Positions 1 to 5,104 of a stretch of DNA of 7,736 nucleotides are shown piece after piece. Under the pieces are notes generated by a model. It was given only the letters and a program-made list of their open reading frames with translations, was not told the origin of the DNA and searched no databases. Each line of letters opens with the position of its first letter. Position 1 is the first letter of the stretch. A program made the translations under genes and the position numbers. Source of the DNA: Thermoplasmata archaeon (GTDB taxonomy: Archaea; Thermoplasmatota; Thermoplasmata; Lutacidiplasmatales; UBA184); the NCBI GenBank assembly GCA_030040755.1, contig JASHTC010000070.1, positions 1 to 7,736 of the forward strand, given 5' to 3'.

Positions 1-367
1 CGATCCCGGCGAACGCGCTCCCCAGGAAGATCGACTCGGCGGAGACCCCGGCGAGGTCCGAGAGGGCGAGGAGCGCGACGACCGCGACCAGCACGTTGAG
101 GAACAGGGCCACCGTCGCCCGGTGCTGGCTCTGGCCTCGCCGATGGAGGAAGGCGGAGGCTGCCGCCGTGCCGGCGCGCGCGGCCGCGTAGGCGACCAGG
201 AGGATCGCCCCCGCCTCGAACAGGAGGACCTCGGGGTCGGTGAACCCCGAGAGAACCCTGTGGTTGAAGATCGTGAACAGCAGGTACAGCCCGACCGCGA
301 GGATCGTGACCAGGAGCAGGTTCCGCCCGAGCGTGCGAAGCTCGTGCTCGGCCGGGGGGGGCGCCAT
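1..367 (-). CDS. MscS-family mechanosensitive ion channel, N-terminal part (runs off left edge)
   Basis: Reading the minus strand from ATG at 367 gives 122 uninterrupted codons to the window edge; the 3' part is outside. The fragment has a short polar N-terminus (MAPPPAEHELRTLGRN), then hydrophobic segments at about residues 17-34, 47-64 and 85-105. The last segment leads into LAGVSAESIFLGSAFAGI, which matches the TM2-to-TM3 turn of MscS channels (in E. coli MscS the corresponding stretch is GVQTASVIAVLGAAGL). The family forms homoheptameric membrane channels that open under membrane tension and release solutes during hypo-osmotic shock. The pore-lining helix and the cytoplasmic beta domain would lie to the left of the window. 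An extra N-terminal helix relative to E. coli MscS is common in the family. Codons 3-5 are a run of eight C on the coding strand. The start has no clear Shine-Dalgarno. The assignment rests on the topology and the TM2/TM3 junction only, so a different small membrane protein is possible but less likely. Confidence 0.72.
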   Translation of the reverse strand, partial: MAPPPAEHELRTLGRNLLLVTILAVGLYLLFTIFNHRVLSGFTDPEVLLFEAGAILLVAYAAARAGTAAASAFLHRRGQSQHRATVALFLNVLVAVVALLALSDLAGVSAESIFLGSAFAGI

Positions 368-460
368 CGCGCAGGGGAACCGCTGCCCACCATAGCACTT
401 TTCATTCGCCGTCTCTGGCAATAATCAGTATTCTTATATTCAAAAGAAATAACGAAGGTG
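368..460. promoter_or_regulatory. Divergent intergenic promoter region between the MscS-like and Orc1/Cdc6-like genes
   Basis: This gap separates two divergently transcribed genes and holds the only distinctly AT-rich stretch of the window (about 410-456). A TATA-like core lies at 433-440. Because that core is nearly symmetrical (GAATATAAG on the minus strand), it could also serve the leftward gene, which would then have a leader of roughly 40 nt. No inverted repeat that would suggest an operator was seen. Confidence 0.55.
433..440 (+). promoter_or_regulatory. TATA-like box (CTTATATT) for a leaderless transcript
   Basis: The box centre is about 24-25 nt upstream of ATG 461. Archaeal transcription normally starts about 25 nt downstream of the TATA centre, so the mRNA would begin at or within a few bases of the start codon. 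The stretch between box and start is A-rich (CAAAAGAAATAACGAAGG). There is no Shine-Dalgarno at a usable distance: GGTG directly abuts the ATG. This fits leaderless initiation. A transcription start map would be needed to prove it. Confidence 0.55.
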
Positions 461-1702
461 ATGTACCCCGCGTCCCGAGTACCCCTCCCGCCCCCGACGC
501 CCCACCCCGAGGTGCTCGCCCGGGACTGGTTGCCGCCGGTGGTCCTGGGGCGGGAGCGCGAGGTGGCCGAGCTGCTGCGGCGTCTCGACCCCCCGCACCC
601 CGTCGCCCCACCGCCGTGGATGGTCGGGGTCGTGGGACCGTCGGGGTGCGGGACGAGCTCGGTCGCCCGCCGGGCCGCCCGGGAGGTGTCGGATCGGCTG
701 CGGCAGGCGGGCGAGGGAGTTCGGCCGCGGATGCTCTGGGTACGAACGGCGGGGTCGCGTGGCACCCACGGCGTCGCGGCGGCTCTCCTTCGGCATCTTG
801 ATGAAGGGTTCGACGGCCGGGGGTTCTCGGTCACCGAGATCCTGGCCGGCCTGCTCCGACGACTGCGTCGGGAGGGACAGCCGGTCGTGCTTGTCCTGGA
901 CGACGTGCGGGTGGGGGGCCCCGACCTCGGTCCGCTGGTACGGGCGTTGAGCGCGCCGGACCGGTTCCTGCCGGAAGGGGAGTACGGCCTCCCTCCGGTG
1001 TGGACCCTCCTCGCCGCGACCCCGGAGGGGTGGACGTCAACGCTCGGTTCGGTCGACGACCCCACCACGCTGGGCCGGCCAGTCGGGCTGGTCCCGTACT
1101 CGGCCCCCAGGCTGGCCACGCTCCTCCGGGACCGTGCGGACCGCGCGCTCGGTCGACCGGCCGATGACCGCCTGGTCGAGCGGCTGGTCGAGGAAGCCGT
1201 GGCGGAGGGGGGCGGCGCCCCACGGGCGGTCGAGCTGCTCCGACGGGAACTGGTCGGGCGCTCCTTCGGCCCGGGGGAAGGTCGGCGCTTCGCGGCGCGA
1301 CCGGCGATCGTCGAGGTGGAGCTACGGGTCGTGCGCGCGATCGAGGCCGCCGTGCGCGACCGAGCGGCCCGGGTGGGGGACGTCCGCCGCCTCGAGGCGG
1401 AGCTCGCCCGCGCCCAGGGCGCTCCGCCGTTGCCGGCGACCACCCTGTGGCGCCGGATCGTCCGGCTGGAGCACGCGGGCTACCTCGCCCGGGAGGTCCG
1501 CCCCGGCGGCGTGGGAGGCACTCGGTCCGTCCTGCGACTCCTGACGCCCGTGGACGAGTGGGTTACGACCTCCCGTCTTCCGGAAACTCATCCAACCGCC
1601 GAACCGTGGAGCGACTCGGGCCCGAGCGCGGAGGGGCCGGAAGGTCCCGGAGGGGCGTTCCTTCCGGGAGCGCTGCGTCCTCCTTCCGGCCCAGCTGCGT
1701 AA
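461..1702 (+). CDS. Orc1/Cdc6-like AAA+ protein with degenerate ATPase site
   Basis: The 413-residue product has the Orc1/Cdc6 layout. The N-terminal entry motif is DWLPPVVLGREREVAELL (about 22-39). The P-loop follows at 59-66, then Walker B-like VVLVLDD (142-148), the conserved PYSAPRLATLL segment (212-222), a sensor-2-like GGAPRAVELL (251-260) and a C-terminal winged helix (about 285-361). Family members bind replication origins and load MCM. Here the ATPase site is damaged. The P-loop reads GPSGCGTS, with Thr65 in place of the nucleotide-binding Lys. Walker B ends DD instead of DE. The sensor-1 Asn is absent (LLAATPEG), and the RV-S arginine-finger motif before PYSA is not recognisable. 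I infer a non-hydrolysing, DNA-binding paralogue rather than a standard initiator. The start is ATG 461; GTG 458 directly before it is an alternative. A Pro/Gly-rich tail after about residue 368 lies antisense to the 3' end of the helicase gene. A non-replicative AAA+/winged-helix regulator is the alternative reading. Confidence 0.75.
   Translation: MYPASRVPLPPPTPHPEVLARDWLPPVVLGREREVAELLRRLDPPHPVAPPPWMVGVVGPSGCGTSSVARRAAREVSDRLRQAGEGVRPRMLWVRTAGSRGTHGVAAALLRHLDEGFDGRGFSVTEILAGLLRRLRREGQPVVLVLDDVRVGGPDLGPLVRALSAPDRFLPEGEYGLPPVWTLLAATPEGWTSTLGSVDDPTTLGRPVGLVPYSAPRLATLLRDRADRALGRPADDRLVERLVEEAVAEGGGAPRAVELLRRELVGRSFGPGEGRRFAARPAIVEVELRVVRAIEAAVRDRAARVGDVRRLEAELARAQGAPPLPATTLWRRIVRLEHAGYLAREVRPGGVGGTRSVLRLLTPVDEWVTTSRLPETHPTAEPWSDSGPSAEGPEGPGGAFLPGALRPPSGPAA
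1563..1702. other. 140-nt convergent overlap of the Orc1/Cdc6-like and Hel308 coding sequences
   Basis: Both reading frames stay open on opposite strands through this segment. In each case only an unstructured tail is encoded here. The winged helix of the plus-strand protein ends at about 1560, and the last helicase helix (SVLTQLG) ends at about 1692. The overlap therefore corresponds to what would otherwise be an ordinary gap between convergent genes. High GC makes stop codons scarce and may explain the read-through. No T-rich terminator is visible for either gene. Confidence 0.7.
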
Positions 1703-3875
1703 GGACGCTGCGGGCGAGCACCGGCGACCGGAGGGCTCGGGCGACCCGCTCCAGCGGAGCCTGACGGAGCGCCTCGCGGTCGGCGAATCCGGCCCGGTAG
1801 AGCATCCGGGCCCGGACCCGGCCGATCCCGCGGAGCCGCACGAGGTCTAAGAGCTCCTCGCGCGCGCCATACTGCACCCGGAGGGAGAGGTCGGAGATCG
1901 CGCGCCCCAGCCGGCGCTGGAAGACGGTCGCGAGGCGGCCGGTGGCGAAGAGGAGCCACTGGGCGTCCTCGACCTTCGTCCGCAGGTCGCCGGCCCCGAT
2001 CCCGAACCGCTCCGTCAGCTCGAGCACCGGCACTTCATCGATCCACGCCTCGAGGATGGTGGCGACCTTCAGCGTCGCGAGGAGAGCATCGAGGTCGAGA
2101 TGGACCGGGGCCTCGTCCGGCCGGACGAGGAGCTCCTCGGCTTCGTCCGTGAACCGGGTGAGGAGGTCGGCCTCCTCGCCCCGGCGCAGGTAGAGCGGCG
2201 GGAGGTCCGGGGTCGCCGCGATCGCCGCGAGCAGGACGAACGGAGAGACGCCGATCGGCGCGCGCTCGAGGACCTGGCGGAGTACGACCGCGCTCAGGGG
2301 GTCGAGGTACATCTCGCTCGTGAGCGCACCGAATCGGGTCGCCCGGAGGCTGGCCCCCCGTTCGAGGAGGTCGTTCTCCTCGAGGAACCGCCGGACATTC
2401 CGCACCTTCGTCTCGAGCTCGATGAGGGGCAGGGTCCGGCCGTAGAACGTAGCGGCGAAGAACGACGTCAGCTCGGGCTCGGTCCGGACCGCGCCGCTCG
2501 CGACGAGGGCCAGCACGTGCATCCGCAGGGCCGGCTCGGCGGCGAGCCGGCTGACCACGTCCTCGGGCGGGGCGCTCAGGTAGGTGTCGAGCAGTCGCTC
2601 GGTGTCCTCGGGCGTGCGGGCGAGCAGCAGCGCCTCGCCCACGCGGTCGAAGCGCGGGCGCCCGGCCCGGCCGAGCATCTGTTGGACCTCGCCGGCGGAG
2701 ATCGGGGCCTGCATCCCCAGCCGGTCGTCGTAGCGCGTGGTGTCGCGCACGACCACCCGCCGCGCGGGCAGGTTGATCCCCGCGGCGAGCGTCGGCGTGG
2801 CGACGAGCGCCTTCAGGGTCCGGTCCCGGAACGCCCGCTCGACCACGCGGCGTTCGGGGGGGGTCAGCGAGGCGTTGTGGAACGCGACGCCCGCCGGGAG
2901 CAGTCCGTGGAGGCGGCGCATGCCCGCCGTCTCCTCGTCGGCGCCCGCGCCGAGCTCGGCGGTCCAAGCGAGCGCCCGTGCTCGCTCTTCGACGGAGAGA
3001 AGCGGGCGGACCGTGCCGAGGAGCGACTCGGCGAGCTGCTCGCTCGCGCGTCGGCTGTTCACGAAGACCAGGGCCTGGCCGCCTTCTTCGACGATCGTAC
3101 GGACCAGGCGCGCCACCGGCTCGCCCGGGGGAGCGATCTCGCGGTGGGAGAGGTCGGTGAAGAGGATCCGGCCCTCGGAGTAGACGCCGAGCTTGAGCGG
3201 AACCGGCCGAAAGTCGCTCGCGATGTGCCGGGCCTCCAGCCACTCGGCGACCTCGCGGGAGTTGCCGACCGTGGCCGACAGCGCTACGAGTTGGAGGTCC
3301 GGGTACGACCGCCTCAGTCGGGTCAGGGTCACTTCGAGCGTGGGGCCCCGCTCGGGGTCGCGGAGCAGGTGGACCTCGTCGGCTACGACCACGCCCAGTC
3401 GGTGGAGCCAGGGACTCCCCCGCCGAAGGAGGCTATCCGCCTTCTCGCTGGTCGCCACGAGCACGTCCAGGCGGTCGAGCTGCTCGTTCGAGAGGTCGAA
3501 GTCGCCCGTGGACTGGCCGACCCGGAGTCCGAGCGGCTCGAACTGCGCGAGTTCCTCCGCCTTCTCCTGGGCCAGCGCCCGCAGGGGAACCATGTACAGC
3601 CCGGTGCGTCCGGCCCGCACCGCGCGCAGCAGGGCGAGGTAGGCGACGAGCGACTTCCCGCTCGCGGTCGGGCAGGCGAGCACGAGGTTCTCGCCGGCGA
3701 GGACGGGGCCGAGCGCGGCGGCCTGCGGCGGGAAGAGCGCCGTGATCCCGTCGCGCTCCAACACCCGCCGGAGCTCTCCGTCGAGCGCGAGCTCCGCGAG
3801 GGGGACCGAGCGGTCCGGGACCACCGGAGCGGGGACGGCGGGGACGCGGCGAGCGGAGCGAGAACGGCGGGGCAC
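1563..3875 (-). CDS. hel308: Hel308-family superfamily 2 DNA helicase
   Basis: ATP-dependent 3'-5' DNA helicase of the Ski2-like Hel308 (Hjm) group, which acts on stalled and branched replication forks. Counting from GTG 3875 (770 aa): FPPQ Q-motif (48-51), motif I CPTASGKS (68-75), TSEKADSLLRR typical of Hel308 (142-152), motif II DEVH (166-169), motif III SAT (200-202), SDFRPV (220-225), motif IV LVFVNSRR (269-276), motif V ATPTLAAGINLPAR (359-372) and motif VI QQMLGRAGRP (398-407). A winged helix and the ratchet domain follow. A helix-hairpin-helix domain with LRGIGRVRARMLYRAGF (about 681-697) is the Hel308 hallmark. All catalytic motifs are intact. The family is usually about 700-720 aa; the surplus is a basic N-terminal stretch and a C-terminal tail of about 40 residues that overlaps the convergent gene. 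GTG 3824 is an alternative start (753 aa) close to the conserved core. The dehydrogenase gene ends 22 nt upstream with no visible promoter between, so co-transcription is likely. Confidence 0.93.
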   Translation of the reverse strand: MPRRSRSARRVPAVPAPVVPDRSVPLAELALDGELRRVLERDGITALFPPQAAALGPVLAGENLVLACPTASGKSLVAYLALLRAVRAGRTGLYMVPLRALAQEKAEELAQFEPLGLRVGQSTGDFDLSNEQLDRLDVLVATSEKADSLLRRGSPWLHRLGVVVADEVHLLRDPERGPTLEVTLTRLRRSYPDLQLVALSATVGNSREVAEWLEARHIASDFRPVPLKLGVYSEGRILFTDLSHREIAPPGEPVARLVRTIVEEGGQALVFVNSRRASEQLAESLLGTVRPLLSVEERARALAWTAELGAGADEETAGMRRLHGLLPAGVAFHNASLTPPERRVVERAFRDRTLKALVATPTLAAGINLPARRVVVRDTTRYDDRLGMQAPISAGEVQQMLGRAGRPRFDRVGEALLLARTPEDTERLLDTYLSAPPEDVVSRLAAEPALRMHVLALVASGAVRTEPELTSFFAATFYGRTLPLIELETKVRNVRRFLEENDLLERGASLRATRFGALTSEMYLDPLSAVVLRQVLERAPIGVSPFVLLAAIAATPDLPPLYLRRGEEADLLTRFTDEAEELLVRPDEAPVHLDLDALLATLKVATILEAWIDEVPVLELTERFGIGAGDLRTKVEDAQWLLFATGRLATVFQRRLGRAISDLSLRVQYGAREELLDLVRLRGIGRVRARMLYRAGFADREALRQAPLERVARALRSPVLARSVLTQLGRKEDAALPEGTPLRDLPAPPRSGPSRSTVRRLDEFPEDGRS

Positions 3876-3897
3876 GGACTCGGGAGGGGGGCGCAGT

Positions 3898-5046
3898 CTA
3901 TGCCGTTTGCGACGGAGGCGCGTCGAGGAGGCTGCGTCCGAGGATGAGTTCCTGGATCTCGCTCGTTCCCTCCACGATCGGGAAGACCCGAGCGTCGCGG
4001 AGCAGCCGCCCCGCGGGCGCCCCGCCGCGCACCCCCGCCGGGCCGGCGACGTCCACCCCGGCCGAGGCGATCGACATCGCCGCGCGCGAAGCGACCAGCT
4101 TGGCCACCGACGCCTCGCGCTCGAACGGAAGACCCGCATCCTTACGGTCGGCGGCCCCGTCCACGAGAGCCCGGGCGGACGCGAGCTCCGCGTAGGCCCT
4201 GGCGAGCGCGGCCCGCTTCCAATCCGCGTCGTCCCGGCGCACCGCGGCGAGGAGTTCTTCGAACGCCGCCCGGGCGACCCCCAGCGCGCAGCTGGCGATC
4301 CCGATGCGACCTCCCGTCAGCGCCCCGAGGGCGACGTGGAGGCCCTCCCCCTCGCTTCCGAGGAGTCCGTCCGGCGGGAGCCGAACTCCGTCGAAGAGCA
4401 GCTCGGTCGTCTCACTGCCGCGCAGCCCGAGCTTCTCGAACCGCCGGACTACCGAGAATCCGGGGGTCGGTCCCGGGACGAGGAACGCGGAGACCCCCTT
4501 GGACTTGCGGGCCGGGTCCCGGGTGGCGAAGACGAGGACCAATCCGGCGCTGGCGGCGTTCGAGATGAAGGTCTTCGACCCGTGGAGAACGTATCCGTCG
4601 GCCGTGCGCTCGTACCGGCTCCGGAGGGAGGCCGTGTCCGAGCCGGCCCCCGGTTCGGTGAGGGCGAAGGCCCCGATCCGCTCGCCCCGGGCGAGCGCGG
4701 GAAGCCAGCGTTCCCGCTGCGCGGGAGTGCCTCGGTCCGCGATGGGCAGGGCGCAGACGGAGAGGTGGACCGCGAGCGTGACCGCCACCGCTGCGCTCGC
4801 CGCGGAGAGCTCCTCGAGCACCGCGGAGAACGTTCGGGTCGAGACGGGTTTCCCTCCGAACTCCGCCGGCAGACCGAGGGCGAAGTACCCCTCCTCGGCC
4901 AGTTCCCGGATCACCTCCGGGGGGAGCCGATCGTCGCGGTCGATCTCGGTCGCCCGGGGCCGGACGAGACGGGTCGCGAGCTCCCGGACCCGGGAGCGCT
5001 CCGCCTCCGCGGCCGGTCCGAGGGCCCCGCTCACGGGACGTCCCAT
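3898..5046 (-). CDS. Acyl-CoA dehydrogenase family flavoprotein, atypical FAD interface
   Basis: FAD enzymes of this family oxidise acyl-CoA thioesters to trans-2-enoyl-CoA, as in fatty-acid or branched-chain amino-acid breakdown, and pass electrons to ETF. The 382-aa product has the usual length and order. It has an all-helical N-domain with LPAEFGGKPV (about 59-68), the FAD signature AFALTEPGAGSD (126-137), KTFISNA (158-164), KLGLRGSETTELLFDGVRLP (205-224) and the catalytic-base motif VEGTSEIQ with Glu359. Two regions depart from the norm. The R-QFG-x-Q segment that normally follows the RIG-ALG-ARAA helix is absent, with about eight fewer residues (262-280). The QIxGGxGY loop reads DVAGPAGV (about 332-339). 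Both normally contact FAD across the dimer interface. Substrate cannot be told from sequence. Start ATG 5046 has GTG 5049 just before it; GTG 5034 is about 27 nt from a TTAA-containing TATA-like box and is another candidate. It probably heads a two-gene unit with hel308. Confidence 0.88.
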   Translation of the reverse strand: MGRPVSGALGPAAEAERSRVRELATRLVRPRATEIDRDDRLPPEVIRELAEEGYFALGLPAEFGGKPVSTRTFSAVLEELSAASAAVAVTLAVHLSVCALPIADRGTPAQRERWLPALARGERIGAFALTEPGAGSDTASLRSRYERTADGYVLHGSKTFISNAASAGLVLVFATRDPARKSKGVSAFLVPGPTPGFSVVRRFEKLGLRGSETTELLFDGVRLPPDGLLGSEGEGLHVALGALTGGRIGIASCALGVARAAFEELLAAVRRDDADWKRAALARAYAELASARALVDGAADRKDAGLPFEREASVAKLVASRAAMSIASAGVDVAGPAGVRGGAPAGRLLRDARVFPIVEGTSEIQELILGRSLLDAPPSQTA

Positions 5047-5104
5047 CACCGCGCACTCTTAATGGGTGGCGGCGGGTCGGCGGCTTCGCACGCCGGAGGG
5101 GGGA
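5047..5104. promoter_or_regulatory. Divergent promoter gap between the acyl-CoA dehydrogenase gene and rqcH, with rqcH Shine-Dalgarno
   Basis: This short gap feeds two divergent genes. TCTTAAT (5057-5063) is the only AT-rich core. Rightward it would place a transcription start near 5085, leaving a leader of about 20 nt for rqcH. Leftward it would place the start near 5035, inside the annotated dehydrogenase N-terminus. GGAGG at 5095-5099 is a good Shine-Dalgarno 5 nt before ATG 5105 and decides the rqcH start over the in-frame GTG at 5066. The promoter assignment is tentative; the ribosome site is firmer. Confidence 0.5.

Noticed and set aside
354..361. Run of eight G (C on the coding strand) directly after the MscS-like start codon, as a possible phase-variable tract
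   Set aside because: It encodes Pro codons in frame, and another run of eight G occurs inside the helicase gene near 2856. In this base composition such runs are expected by chance.
122..424. 100-codon open frame on the plus strand
   Set aside because: It is antisense to the MscS-like gene, and its product is a charged low-complexity sequence, whereas the minus strand gives clear membrane helices.
410..460. Replication origin next to the Orc1/Cdc6-like gene
   Set aside because: The AT-rich stretch is only about 50 nt and no repeated origin-recognition-box-like inverted elements with a G-run were seen around it.
2100..3947. 615-codon open frame on the plus strand
   Set aside because: It lies antisense to the helicase, whose motifs are unmistakable. 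The plus-strand product is a charged, low-complexity string with no recognisable motif, as expected from scarce stops at this GC.
3876..4139. Upstream extension of the helicase frame to an ATG at 4139
   Set aside because: The added 88 residues are Arg/Ser-rich, show no Hel308 similarity and lie inside the conserved C-terminal coding part of the dehydrogenase in another frame.
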